The translations under genes and the position numbers were made by a program. Shown in pieces: positions 1 through 8,186 of a stretch of DNA of 33,483 bases. The stretch comes from JBCDIQ01 sp039024295 (GTDB lineage: Bacteria > Bacteroidota > Bacteroidia > J057): contig JBCDIQ010000012.1 of NCBI GenBank assembly GCA_039024295.1, positions 1 through 33,483 on the forward strand, in the 5' to 3' direction. The notes beneath the pieces were generated by a model. It was not told where the DNA came from. It did not search any database and saw nothing but the letters and a program-made list of their open reading frames with translations. Positions within the stretch are counted from its first letter, which is position 1. Each line of letters starts with the position of its first letter.

Positions 1-738
1 TAAATTTTCAGCTATCTCGTCAGGCTCCTCCACCCCGTGGTCCTCCAGCCAATCCAATAAATCATCTTCCAATTGGGTTCGCTCCATCAAGGATAGGTGC
101 TTAACCCCCTCAGCAGCACAAGAAAAAATGGCCTGATTTACGGCATCTATTTGTTCTTCTGTCAGACGAATTCCAGTTACGCGCTTAAACCTTTCAGGCG
201 TTTGCCCCAGATGTTTTTTCAACGTTTCTGCAGACCTCAAAACTGCCGAAGCCGGGTTATTCAGCTCATGAGACAATCCTGCCGAGAGTTTTCCAAGTGC
301 CAGGAGTTTTTCATGCTGTCGTTGACGAATGGTGAAGTCCCGGGCACGGTCGGTCATTTCCCATACCAATACACGAGTGATAGGCTCGCTGGTTTTGATG
401 AGTTCAGAAAAATAAGATTCGTGCAAGGAAAAAACGCTCGCTGACTTGATGATAACGCCACCAGCAGTGGCAGACTGCATGCGGGAAAATGGCAACTTCC
501 CAGTGATACTTCCCTTCTTAAGGCTGCCCAGGGGCATGACCCCATCTTTTTGAGGTAGTCGAATCTCTATCTCTCCCTCTAACAAAATATTGAGGTGCTC
601 AACTACATCTCCCCTTGAGAAAAAAACCTCTCCTTCCTCAAAAGAATGAACTTCTCCTCTCTCAGCCATCCAGGCCAAATCTTCGGTGGGTATCTCTGAA
701 AATGCAGGAACTTTTTGTAATTCTTTTACCAAGTCCAT
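1..738 (-). CDS. Sensor histidine kinase with N-terminal cyclic-nucleotide-binding-like domain, C-terminus cut by window edge
   Basis: The frame is open from an ATG at 738 to the left edge, giving 246 residues with the C-terminus missing. Residues about 1-115 read as a cyclic-nucleotide-binding (CNB) fold, starting MDLVKELQKVPAFSEI with the strand motif HLNILLEGEIEIRL. The phosphate-binding cassette is unusual: GSITGKLPFSRMQSAT (residues 77-92) keeps Arg86 but has Lys where cNMP-binding proteins usually have Glu. Residues 140-175 carry a HisKA-type H-box, GLSHELNNPAS, with His157 as the expected phosphoacceptor. A helical, acidic stretch follows; the ATPase domain must lie outside the window. 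It is probably a cytoplasmic kinase, since no membrane segment is visible. It diverges from the kinase operon at 797, so the two share a 58-bp control region. The family call is secure; cNMP binding is doubtful. Confidence 0.85.
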   Translation of the reverse strand, partial: MDLVKELQKVPAFSEIPTEDLAWMAERGEVHSFEEGEVFFSRGDVVEHLNILLEGEIEIRLPQKDGVMPLGSLKKGSITGKLPFSRMQSATAGGVIIKSASVFSLHESYFSELIKTSEPITRVLVWEMTDRARDFTIRQRQHEKLLALGKLSAGLSHELNNPASAVLRSAETLKKHLGQTPERFKRVTGIRLTEEQIDAVNQAIFSCAAEGVKHLSLMERTQLEDDLLDWLEDHGVEEPDEIAENL

Positions 739-748
739 GTGGCTGATA

Positions 749-780
749 TTTAGCGAAGTATAGAAGAAGTCGTATATTTG
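749..780 (+). promoter_or_regulatory. Bacteroidota-type promoter for the kinase/regulator operon
   Basis: TATATTTG at 773-780 matches the Bacteroidota -7 consensus TAnnTTTG exactly. TTTA at 749-752 is one base from the -33 element TTTG, with a 20-base spacer. Transcription would start near 786, about ten bases before the ATG at 797, giving a very short leader. Confidence 0.5.
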
Positions 781-788
781 ATACGACT
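768..788. promoter_or_regulatory. Perfect inverted repeat (candidate operator) in the divergent promoter region
   Basis: AGTCGTAT (768-775), ATTTG, ATACGACT (781-788): 8-bp perfect arms around a 5-bp centre. It overlaps the predicted -7 element and start site of the operon at 797 and lies 30 bp upstream of the divergent kinase start at 738. The predicted start falls inside the repeat, so an RNA hairpin from the rightward promoter is unlikely and a protein-binding site is the better reading. The binding protein is unknown; the LuxR-type regulator at 2543 is one candidate. Confidence 0.5.
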
Positions 789-796
789 AGAACTCC

Positions 797-2149
797 ATGA
801 AAGATCGGACAAATAACACCTATCGGCAAATATATGTGGTAATCATTGTTTCGATCATTGCCCTGCTGGCAACTTCTCAATGGGTGGTCCAGTATTTATT
901 GGTGGAACAAGAAAATGACAGCCATGTTATCAACTGTGCAGGTAGACAACGAATGCTAAGTCAGCAAATCGCTAAACTAGCTTTGTTGGCCCATAAGAAT
1001 CAGGAAAACATCTATTATCGCGATACGTTGTCACAGCTGGCAAACCAATTCGTAAGGGTTCATAAGGGGCTGGAATTTAGCGATGATAACCTGAAACTTT
1101 ATGCACAGAACAGTCCGCAGACCTTGAACCTGCTGCACCAGCTCACCCCTATGGTTAGCGGGCTGTCGCAAGCGGCCTCACAACGTATTTCAGATTCTAC
1201 CCTGCATACAATCCTGAAATATGAGCGGTCTTTTTTACCCATTATGGACAATCTGGTAGCGATTTATGACATGGAATCAAGTGCACGCATCCACCGGCTT
1301 CACCAAATTGAATTGGTTTTTGCGGGTATCACCATGTTGGTATTGCTATTTGAAGTTTTGCTATTTGTAAGACCTGTCCTGAGAAGGAGTCAACGCCACT
1401 TGGAGAAAATAGAATTGTTGAATAGCGACCTTGAAAGTCAGGTACGACTGAGGACCAGGGAGCTGGAAGCTACCATTGAAGACCTGAAAGGGTTTAGCTA
1501 TACCATCTCACACGACCTCAAGCAACCTATCCGTGCAATTACCAATTATGCTTCTTTCCTGAAAGAAGATTATGCAGAGCAGCTCCCAACTGAAGGCCAG
1601 GAATGGCTCAAAATAATTCTCAGTAGCAGCGAGAGAATGGCGGATATGCTTAAAAGCGTGTTGAAATATTCTGAGAGTGGGCATGAGTTACAGCAGATCG
1701 AAATGCTGAACATGGAGCTTCTGTTCCAGGAAACCTTTAATGAATTAATCCAAACTGATTCCAATCATAATGTAAGCTTCTTCCTCTCCCCGTTGATTTC
1801 TCAACGAGGGGATAAAGCTATGCTTAAACAGATTATTACCAATCTGCTACAGAATGCCTTAAAATACAGCAAGGATGCTCCTCAACGTCAAATCAGGGTA
1901 GACGGATACTGGCAAGGGGATGAATACATTTATGTTGTAAAAGACAATGGACAGGGCTTTGGAGAGTCTGAAAAAGATCGTTTATTTAAGCTATTCTCTC
2001 GTTTAAAAAGTGGGAAAGACGTAGAAGGCTCTGGGGTGGGCCTTGCCATTTGCCATCGACTCATTCAAAAAATGGGTGGACGAATCTGGGCAGATGGCGA
2101 AGAAGGTAAAGGGGCAAGTTTTTATTTTACCTGGCCACTGAACCTGTAA
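797..2149 (+). CDS. Membrane sensor histidine kinase with PilJ-type N-terminal sensor domain
   Basis: 450 residues. A membrane helix at about 12-35 is followed by a periplasmic helical region containing NCAGRQRMLSQQIAKLALL (46-64), the hallmark of the PilJ-type (type IV pili methyl-accepting chemotaxis protein N-terminal) sensor domain. A second helix spans about 171-191, then a coiled coil. The HisKA H-box SHDLKQPIRAI has His239 as phosphoacceptor. The HATPase domain shows the N-box (NLLQNALKYS), G1 (DNGQGFG) and G2 (GSGVGLAICHRL). It is the first gene of an apparent operon with two response regulators, 31 bp from the first, so it probably phosphorylates one or both. The start at 797 is the first ATG after a TAnnTTTG promoter. 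The ligand is not predictable; nitrate/nitrite sensors share related N-terminal folds. Confidence 0.9.
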   Translation: MKDRTNNTYRQIYVVIIVSIIALLATSQWVVQYLLVEQENDSHVINCAGRQRMLSQQIAKLALLAHKNQENIYYRDTLSQLANQFVRVHKGLEFSDDNLKLYAQNSPQTLNLLHQLTPMVSGLSQAASQRISDSTLHTILKYERSFLPIMDNLVAIYDMESSARIHRLHQIELVFAGITMLVLLFEVLLFVRPVLRRSQRHLEKIELLNSDLESQVRLRTRELEATIEDLKGFSYTISHDLKQPIRAITNYASFLKEDYAEQLPTEGQEWLKIILSSSERMADMLKSVLKYSESGHELQQIEMLNMELLFQETFNELIQTDSNHNVSFFLSPLISQRGDKAMLKQIITNLLQNALKYSKDAPQRQIRVDGYWQGDEYIYVVKDNGQGFGESEKDRLFKLFSRLKSGKDVEGSGVGLAICHRLIQKMGGRIWADGEEGKGASFYFTWPLNL

Positions 2150-2180
2150 CCTCCATTTTTCGCCCCTCAGCTAGCTAGAG

Positions 2181-2546
2181 ATGAAGCCACTTAAAATCCT
2201 CCATATTGAAGATGAGCCGTCAGACGCCAGCTTGTTGAAGCTTAAATTAAAGCGTGCACAGGTTTCAGCCGACATCCAGGTGGTAACAGATACACAAAGC
2301 TTGAAGGATGCCATTCAAGAATTTAAGCCGGAGGTGGTAGTCTCTGATAACTCCATGCCCAACCTCACCGCAAAAGATGCTCTGGCCTTAATCAAGGCTA
2401 GTTTACCTGAAGTTCCCTTTGTTTTGTTTACAGGAGCTGTTCGCCCAACTCCCGCTGAAGAAGCCACCATTCAGGCAGCAGATCATTTTTTCCTGAAAGA
2501 TGATATCAACCAGTTGGTGGGTTGGATTAAATCGTATCAATCATGA
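2181..2546 (+). CDS. Single-domain response regulator (CheY/Rcp-like receiver)
   Basis: 121 residues forming one receiver domain and nothing else. The acidic pocket is Glu10-Asp11-Glu12, the phosphoacceptor is Asp56 in VVSDNSMP, the conserved Thr is Thr84 (LFTGA) and the conserved Lys is Lys106 (FFLKDD). With no output domain it must act through protein contacts, either as a phosphorelay intermediate between the upstream kinase and the downstream LuxR-type regulator or as a diffusible regulator like cyanobacterial Rcp1. Its stop codon overlaps the start of the next gene by 4 bp (ATGA), suggesting translational coupling. The family is clear; the partner is inferred from gene order. Confidence 0.88.
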   Translation: MKPLKILHIEDEPSDASLLKLKLKRAQVSADIQVVTDTQSLKDAIQEFKPEVVVSDNSMPNLTAKDALALIKASLPEVPFVLFTGAVRPTPAEEATIQAADHFFLKDDINQLVGWIKSYQS

Positions 2547-3184
2547 AGACCCCTATTCGGGTAATGCTGGTGGATGACCACCAAATTGTTATTGATGGGC
2601 TAAAAGCCGTGCTAAATACCGTTGCTCACATTGAAGTAGTGGGAGAGGCAAATTCAGGGAAGGAGCTGTTCGAAGTCATTGAATTACTAAAACCGGAGCT
2701 GGTCATTATGGATGTGGACATGCCCGAGATGGACGGTAAAACCGCCACCACCAAGCTAAAACAAACATATCCGTATATGGAAGTCATAGCCCTCACCATG
2801 CACCATGACAGGGGCGTAATCCAGGCCATGACGCGGGCAGGTGCCAAAGGCTATCTGCTAAAAAATACCTCTAGAAAAGAACTGATCGAAGCCATTGACC
2901 GAGTAGCAGAGGGCAAGCAATATTTTGGGGCGGAGGTAACCCAAAGTCTGCTGCAGGCCACGCCTGCCGAGCTACCTTCTGAGGCTGAACCTTTTCAGCT
3001 TACCACCCGTGAGCATGAAATCCTGGTGTTGATTGCTGAGGGATTTTCGAATACCGAAATAGGAGATCGCCTTCACATCAGCCATCGGACAGTTGATACC
3101 CACAGAACCAATCTCATGAAAAAGATTGGCGCAAAAAACATAGCTGGACTGATCCGATATGCCTTCCAAAAGGGACTGGTCTAG
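2543..3184 (+). CDS. NarL/FixJ-family response regulator with LuxR-type HTH
   Basis: 213 residues. The receiver (about 4-122) has Asp11-Asp12, phosphoacceptor Asp57 (LVIMDVDMPEMDG), Thr85 and Lys107 (GYLLKN). A linker leads to a LuxR-type helix-turn-helix at about 152-213, with LTTREHEILVLIAEG and the recognition-helix region ISHRTVDTHRTNLMKKIG. It is the transcriptional output of the three-gene system starting at 797 and closes the operon, followed by a hairpin at 3223. The perfect dyad at 768-788 could be its autoregulatory site, but this is inference; NarL-type regulators do often bind short inverted repeats. Confidence 0.92.
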   Translation: MKTPIRVMLVDDHQIVIDGLKAVLNTVAHIEVVGEANSGKELFEVIELLKPELVIMDVDMPEMDGKTATTKLKQTYPYMEVIALTMHHDRGVIQAMTRAGAKGYLLKNTSRKELIEAIDRVAEGKQYFGAEVTQSLLQATPAELPSEAEPFQLTTREHEILVLIAEGFSNTEIGDRLHISHRTVDTHRTNLMKKIGAKNIAGLIRYAFQKGLV

Positions 3185-3222
3185 CCTGCTCAACTAAAAA
3201 GCCCTCAAAAGGATACGTAATA

Positions 3223-3250
3223 AACCCGTGCTTTTAGGACAGCACGGGTT
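3223..3250 (+). terminator. Hairpin terminator after the two-component operon
   Basis: AACCCGTGCT (3223-3232), an 8-nt loop, then AGCACGGGTT (3241-3250): a perfect 10-bp stem 38 bp after the stop at 3184. The U-tract is weak (gcatttaatt follows), so termination efficiency is uncertain. Confidence 0.6.
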
Positions 3251-3289
3251 GCATTTAATTCATAATTTGAACTAAATAATGCTCGAATT

Positions 3290-3787
3290 ATGACCAGAAT
3301 GATTATCCTCTTGGTTGGGGTACTTTCCACCTCCCAAGTCTTTGCACAATTCCTTACGCCTCGTTATACTGAAAGCCTGCACGGAAGTGCCATCTTCCTG
3401 GAAGTAGGGGGAAATGGGGACCATTATTCCCTGAATTTTGACAACCTGTTTGTCAAAGGAGAATGGATGGGCGCAAGTGCTCGCTTTGGGCTTTCCGCTA
3501 TGCCGGTGGGCGAAGAAGAGATAGATTTCAGCATCCCAATTACGGTAAGCGGGCTGATTGGGAAGAAATTTCTTCTGGCCGAAATCGGTGCCGGCAGCAC
3601 CTTTTTGTTTGATACCCGCATCCTGGAAACAGGCACGCAAACCCTGGGAACCGGAATCCTGGGGATAAGGTATCACCCAACAGGGCCAGGAGGCATATTT
3701 CTAAAAGCTGCTTATACCCCATTTTACAATTTTGACCAGCAAACTATCCGTCACCATGGTGGCTTTGCGATTGGACTGGGGATATAG
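3290..3787 (+). CDS. Small secreted, probably outer-membrane beta-barrel-like protein
   Basis: 165 residues. It begins with a signal peptide, MTRMIILLVGVLSTSQVFAQ, with likely cleavage after VFA. The rest alternates glycine-rich hydrophobic strands (SAIFLEVGGNGDHYSLNFD, IPITVSGLIGKKFLLAEIGAG, GTGILGIRYHP) and ends in GGFAIGLGI, a strand pattern typical of small outer-membrane barrels of Bacteroidota. No catalytic motif is visible and I do not recognise a named family. It lies after the kinase operon terminator and converges with the minus-strand secreted-protein genes, so it is probably transcribed alone. Confidence 0.6.
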   Translation: MTRMIILLVGVLSTSQVFAQFLTPRYTESLHGSAIFLEVGGNGDHYSLNFDNLFVKGEWMGASARFGLSAMPVGEEEIDFSIPITVSGLIGKKFLLAEIGAGSTFLFDTRILETGTQTLGTGILGIRYHPTGPGGIFLKAAYTPFYNFDQQTIRHHGGFAIGLGI

Positions 3788-3878
3788 GGGATAGGTTTTA
3801 GCTATTAGGTCTGAGGGATTGGGGGTAGGTCCTAGCACTTTCGGCCTACTCCCTTTCACCTAATACCTTTCACCTCTT
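3788..3878. repeat. Degenerate TAGGT/TTAGG-type intergenic tract with inverted halves
   Basis: The left half (3788-3830) is rich in ATAGG, TTAGC and TTAGG units. The right half (3842-3878) holds the complementary CCTAATACC and TTTCACC units, so the tract could fold back on itself imperfectly. It fills the space between convergent genes. Similar TAGGTGATAG-type units recur at 14850-14905. Confidence 0.5.
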
Positions 3879-3906
3879 TAAAAAGGTGCCCCGAAGCATG
3901 ACACCT
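3879..3906 (-). terminator. Rho-independent terminator for the secreted-protein genes
   Basis: Read on the minus strand, AGGTGTC (3906-3900), a 9-nt loop and GGCACCT (3890-3884) form a 7-bp stem with one G-U pair, followed by TTTTTA. It lies downstream of the gene ending at 4080 and also of the small ORF at 3943-4044, so that ORF would be inside the transcript. Confidence 0.6.
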
Positions 3907-3942
3907 CGGGACAACCTAACTAGAAAGAAAAGGGGCTTAGGG

Positions 3943-4044
3943 TCAGTCTTTGCAGATAGCCAAGGCACAGCAGCAGACTAACCCTGATTTACATGAGTCT
4001 ACCAAACCAGTTGGGATCTTTATGTGTACCTCGTCACAATGCAT
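3943..4044 (-). CDS. Possible small cysteine-rich peptide (33 residues), unrecognised
   Basis: ATG at 4044, TGA at 3945-3943. It encodes 33 residues with six cysteines at 3, 18, 24, 25, 26 and 31, including the cluster GLVCCCALAIC near the C-terminus. A purine-rich AGGAAGAG lies 3-10 bases before the ATG. It sits between the stop of the T9SS protein gene (4080) and a good terminator (3879-3906), so it would be co-transcribed. There is no clear signal peptide, although the C-terminal third is hydrophobic. I do not recognise a family. A chance ORF in a 3' untranslated region is a serious alternative. Confidence 0.25.
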   Translation of the reverse strand: MHCDEVHIKIPTGLVDSCKSGLVCCCALAICKD

Positions 4045-4079
4045 CCGCTCTTCCTGTCCGTTGGCCCTAGAAAGTAGTG

Positions 4080-5456
4080 TCATTTCTTTATGAAGGAGCC
4101 TCGCATATATGCCCGGTCACCCTGGATAACGACATGATATCTCCCGGAAGTAAGGCCTTGAACATCCAGCTTCAGTTTCTTTTGGGTAGTAAATTTTGAT
4201 TCCTGCTTAAGGGTTCGGCCATGCACATCAAGTACCTGAACGGCGATTGACTTCCCAATCAAGCCGGAAGGAAGCTCTAGTTGTACCGCTTCATTCGCAG
4301 GATTGGGGAAAATCTTCAATAAATCTATTTGGCTTTCATCCACAATAGAGGTTGGAGGATTCAGGTCAAGGTTCCATTTAAAGATTTGCCCGTTGGCGGT
4401 TGGCCATATATTATCGCAACAAGCGGCATAGCCGGTCGAATCATCGGCAAAGTCCATGGCCAATGCGCGTGTGGCATCAAGTTTTTCCCATGTCGCACCA
4501 TAATCATAAGAAATAGCTGTACCCTCTCTTCCCCAGCCAAAGTTGTTGTGCCCCATCATGACAAAAACGCTATCCGATCCAGGAATATAATGTGTAGCAC
4601 CGCAGGTGAGGGTAGAATTACCCCGAATCCAAGTATTTCCTGCGTCTTGCGTTGTGTAGTTTACAGTCGCTACACCGTCACCTGTTGCGTCTAGTATGTC
4701 CCCTGCAACCATAAAGGTACTGTCATCTTTTATAGCAACATTTGATAGCCTTAGTCCTATGTCTTTTAAAGGCGTCTCTTTGCTCTCCCAATTATACCCT
4801 TTATCAGTGCTTATCCAGTATTCTCCTGTAGTATTGCCAAATATGATGACCTCCCCTTTCACATCATAAAAGGAGCTTATCGAATAACTGAAGTAAGGTC
4901 GACTATTACGATTTATCGGGGGAATGGACGTACCCGAGGGCTGTACCCAATTGGCTCCCCCCATATGGGTCCATGTATTGCCCCCATTTGTTGTAACACC
5001 GATGGTTATAAAATTATCAGCACCAAGGACCAATCCCTCCTGGGAATTAAAAAAATGTACAGCTACCGCAAGGTAAGGATAAGAAGTAACCTTGTTCCAA
5101 TTTTGGCCACCATCGATGGTTTTATATAAACCCGAGGAATCTAAAGCGACATAGGCAATGTTGCTATCAATGGGAGATATATCCCACCCATAGGTAGAAA
5201 ACCCGGCCGGCAGTTGAGTGGTCTCCCAAGTTTTGCCCGCATCGGTGGACCTATGAACCTCTGGGTAGTTATTAAGGGGAGGAGAGTTGTCAAAGCTGGA
5301 AACTGCCCACACTGATTTATCAGGAGCAATTTTTAGGGACCAGACCCGGTGATTGGAAGGAATGATGTTGTTGCCCAATGAAGTCCACTGAGCCTGGAGG
5401 CTGGCAGTAGAACTAAGGAGCAAAACCATGGAGTATATGAGGAGTTGATTTTTCAT
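4080..5456 (-). CDS. Secreted Asp-box beta-propeller protein with T9SS C-terminal sorting domain
   Basis: 458 residues. An N-terminal signal peptide (to about ASLQAQ) is followed by a propeller-like region with six Asp-box motifs of the form S/T-x-D-x-G-x-T/N-W (STDAGKTWE, TIDGGQNWN, TTNGGNTWT, STDKGYNWE, TQDAGNTWI, SYDYGATWE). This fold is shared by sialidase/BNR and VPS10/sortilin-type proteins. The last ~80 residues (IFPNPANEAVQLELPSG ... VLDVHGRTL ... SGRYHVVI) form a T9SS type A sorting domain, which directs export across the outer membrane and surface attachment or release. No enzymatic residues are identifiable; it may bind glycans or other proteins. It lies downstream of a larger protein of the same design, with hairpins between them. 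Confidence 0.85.
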   Translation of the reverse strand: MKNQLLIYSMVLLLSSTASLQAQWTSLGNNIIPSNHRVWSLKIAPDKSVWAVSSFDNSPPLNNYPEVHRSTDAGKTWETTQLPAGFSTYGWDISPIDSNIAYVALDSSGLYKTIDGGQNWNKVTSYPYLAVAVHFFNSQEGLVLGADNFITIGVTTNGGNTWTHMGGANWVQPSGTSIPPINRNSRPYFSYSISSFYDVKGEVIIFGNTTGEYWISTDKGYNWESKETPLKDIGLRLSNVAIKDDSTFMVAGDILDATGDGVATVNYTTQDAGNTWIRGNSTLTCGATHYIPGSDSVFVMMGHNNFGWGREGTAISYDYGATWEKLDATRALAMDFADDSTGYAACCDNIWPTANGQIFKWNLDLNPPTSIVDESQIDLLKIFPNPANEAVQLELPSGLIGKSIAVQVLDVHGRTLKQESKFTTQKKLKLDVQGLTSGRYHVVIQGDRAYMRGSFIKK

Positions 5457-5488
5457 TTTTAATTCATTTAAAGGAAATGTGCTATCAC

Positions 5489-5534
5489 CCGCCAGGTGAA
5501 TTGGCGGTAAAGCAGGGGCCTCAATCGGCCCCTG
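5489..5534 (-). other. Two intercistronic hairpins between the two propeller-protein genes
   Basis: CAGGGGCC / GGCCCCTG (5513-5520 and 5527-5534, 6-nt loop) and CCGCCA / TGGCGG (5489-5494 and 5502-5507, 7-nt loop) are both perfect. Neither has a U-tract on the minus strand. They could set differential expression by partial termination or by stabilising the upstream message. Confidence 0.5.
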
Positions 5535-5542
5535 AAATCCAT

Positions 5543-8026
5543 TTATCGCTTAATAATTGCAGCTCTTTTGGAAATACCCTCTCCCTCTAACAGGAGGTGG
5601 TATACACCTGTAGCTATCCCATCCAAGGGAAGGGTCAGCCTCTTGGGGGCAGTATTAAGAGACTGGGTAAGGAGGGTGCGCCCCTGAAGGTCCATCATTC
5701 TAACAGTTAAATTTTTACCCATCAATTGATCCGGTATAATCAAGTTCACCTCATGGGTGGCGGGATTTGGGTAGGCTCGAATTGCTTCTAGGGGAGTGAA
5801 CGCATCTCCTATTCCCACAAACTGATCAAACAAGTCTCCTTTGTATTTGTACACCATGGGGTATAGGGTATCTACCATGCCAGCACCACGAGACATCCAC
5901 CCTTGGTTGTAATCCGAAAATTCTACCACGCCGAAGGCTCCCATATCAGGTAGATTCTGCCAGGTATCTCCTCCGTCAGTGGTGTACATCCCCAAGCCTT
6001 CCCCCAGGGTGGAAGTCATGAGGTAGCTGTTCTCAGTGCCAGGGATGTGGGTCAGGTTGCGCATGTCGAACAACAGAACCTCATTCTGGAGATCCGTCCA
6101 GGTAGCTCCTCCATCCGTGGTCCGGTAAATTCCTACAGGCACGTGGGGAGGGCCAGGATTGAAAAAGTAGGGAGAAATAGCTAACCCATTCATTTCGTCC
6201 TGGAAAGCAACACCATAGATCCCATTTCCAGCACTGACAGTAGCAAGTGTCCAGGTTTGCCCTCGATCAGCAGACTTTAGGACCTTACCGTTAGTGGTAC
6301 CCATCCAAAGGTTATCGCCTTTTACGGCAAGATTTTGGGTGTTGGCTCCCGTGTAAATGGTTTCGCCAGTGTCAAGCATCGGGATGCTACTGGAAGGCAC
6401 CTGCATCCAGGTTACGCCTCCATCGGTTGTTCTAGACACATTAATCCCATCGATGATGATTCCGTCTCTGGCATCGAAAAAGTGAATTTTACCCGATGCA
6501 CCTGGGCCAGTATAAATGTCATTCCATGACGAACCACCATCATTTGATTTCATCAGGGCACTACCCTGACCATTTCCCTGATCAGTGGTTGTGATCCAAA
6601 CTTCCATTTGGTTAGAAGCCCAAACATCAATTCCGGTTCGCCCCTCACCCATTACGATTTCATGTATGCCCCAATTGTTTCCTCCATTGAGGGTCTTTGC
6701 AATATAAAACTTAGCAGTATCAGCAAGCGGTCCCATGAGGGACGGCTGGTAGCTAACTCCCCAAGCCTCCAGTTCGCCCGCTGCATGGAGAGCCGCTAAT
6801 GCATATCCGTCCGGTAAATGGCCTTCCCCACCAGGCTCAAACTGAAGCCCATCACTGAAATTTGGGTCAAATAGAAGAGGATCACCTGTATATTCTCTCA
6901 GGCGAACGCCTGGAAAATTGTTAAACGGAAGTATGTTGTTGAAAAATTCAATGGAGACACTTCCACTATACCCTTCGGATGGACTGAAGAAAGTGATGCC
7001 GGTATACGCTTCCAGATCAAAGGGATTTCCAGTCTTTTGCCAGGTCTGACCATCATCTTTAGAAATTACATATCCCAATCCCAGCCGCTGGTCTACCTCG
7101 CCAATCCACACCCCTCCTGATCCAGGGACATATTGCGCAGATTCCATCCGGATAGGTGCAGAAACTCGGCTCCAAGTACTGCCCCCATCGGTGGTCTTAA
7201 ACGTGGTGGTAATAGCAGAAATATTGTCATTCAGGAATCCCTTAACTGCGAATCCCGTCAGGTGATCCTTGAATCCAATAGATACTACCGGTCCGGGTTC
7301 GTCAGTTCCAACGGCGGCCTGGGTCCACGTTGCCCCTTTATCGGTTGACCTGATGATAGTGCCAGCTTCCGTTCCTGCCCACAATGTGTCTCCCTTGTGC
7401 TCAATCAGATAAGGCTTGTACCTGGTCCCGATGATTGGCGTAGGGGAAATATTGGTTTCAATGGAATCCCAGTTCATGCCTCCGTCAGTAGTCCGCAGAA
7501 GGGTAAATGACTTAGAAACCGAATAAGAAAAAACAACCCCTGTATTGGAATCAAAAAAATGGAAGTCTCCTGCAACCTGTAAGGTATCAAACTTGGGAAG
7601 GGGGACAACTGACCAGGTTCTGCCGGCATCAGCGGACTTGTACAGGCCTACCTCTTCCAGGAAAGGATTGGCAGGGTTTGAGTTGACAAATGTGCACCAT
7701 ATGTTGGTAGAGTCCACTGGGAAAAAATCCCAATTTTGTATCCCAGAAAAGCTGGTGTCTGGTGTTGAAACAATGGTTTCCCAACTGGCACCGTTGTCAA
7801 GGGAACGAAATAAGACAGAGCCAAAGGGGGGTTGGAATGGATTATAAGCACTCCATATAGCTCCATCGGGAGTTTTTATGAAATCCTCAAAATCACCATA
7901 AGGATGACTAAAGTTAACATTCCGCTGGGTCCAATCCTGACCACTAATATCTACAGGAGTTACAAAAATTAACAACAGACATACAATTGGAAGGAAATGG
8001 CCGAGTGTGCGGAAAAATCGAGACAT
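5543..8026 (-). CDS. Large secreted Asp-box propeller protein with T9SS C-terminal sorting domain
   Basis: About 827 residues from the ATG at 8026; an upstream in-frame ATG at 8062 would add 12. I prefer 8026: GGAGGT lies 7 bases before it and the signal peptide (MSRFFRTLGHFLPIVCLLLI..., cleaved near DISGQ) then begins normally. Twelve Asp-box-like motifs (for example TTDGGMNW, STDKGATW, SKDDGQTW, TTDGGATW, TTDGGDTW) run through the mature protein, enough for two or more propellers. The C-terminal ~80 residues (AYPNPATHEVNLIIP ... MMDLQGRTLL ... GVYHLLLEG) are a T9SS type A sorting domain. The architecture matches photosystem-II-assembly-factor-like/BNR secreted proteins of Bacteroidota, whose substrates are mostly unknown. 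A candidate regulatory site lies upstream at 8187-8232. Confidence 0.87.
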   Translation of the reverse strand: MSRFFRTLGHFLPIVCLLLIFVTPVDISGQDWTQRNVNFSHPYGDFEDFIKTPDGAIWSAYNPFQPPFGSVLFRSLDNGASWETIVSTPDTSFSGIQNWDFFPVDSTNIWCTFVNSNPANPFLEEVGLYKSADAGRTWSVVPLPKFDTLQVAGDFHFFDSNTGVVFSYSVSKSFTLLRTTDGGMNWDSIETNISPTPIIGTRYKPYLIEHKGDTLWAGTEAGTIIRSTDKGATWTQAAVGTDEPGPVVSIGFKDHLTGFAVKGFLNDNISAITTTFKTTDGGSTWSRVSAPIRMESAQYVPGSGGVWIGEVDQRLGLGYVISKDDGQTWQKTGNPFDLEAYTGITFFSPSEGYSGSVSIEFFNNILPFNNFPGVRLREYTGDPLLFDPNFSDGLQFEPGGEGHLPDGYALAALHAAGELEAWGVSYQPSLMGPLADTAKFYIAKTLNGGNNWGIHEIVMGEGRTGIDVWASNQMEVWITTTDQGNGQGSALMKSNDGGSSWNDIYTGPGASGKIHFFDARDGIIIDGINVSRTTDGGVTWMQVPSSSIPMLDTGETIYTGANTQNLAVKGDNLWMGTTNGKVLKSADRGQTWTLATVSAGNGIYGVAFQDEMNGLAISPYFFNPGPPHVPVGIYRTTDGGATWTDLQNEVLLFDMRNLTHIPGTENSYLMTSTLGEGLGMYTTDGGDTWQNLPDMGAFGVVEFSDYNQGWMSRGAGMVDTLYPMVYKYKGDLFDQFVGIGDAFTPLEAIRAYPNPATHEVNLIIPDQLMGKNLTVRMMDLQGRTLLTQSLNTAPKRLTLPLDGIATGVYHLLLEGEGISKRAAIIKR

Positions 8027-8186
8027 AGCTCTACCTCCACGTAAGGTAAACGTGCACTTCATAATAATGGGTGATTTAATGGTGAATTAGTAAAATGATC
8101 GCCTGTTAGCTCAATGCTAGCAATTTGAGCCTTGAGGGTATGTCACAAGGTAAAACTGCCCCTGCTTTCCCAAAAATCTACCGGAG

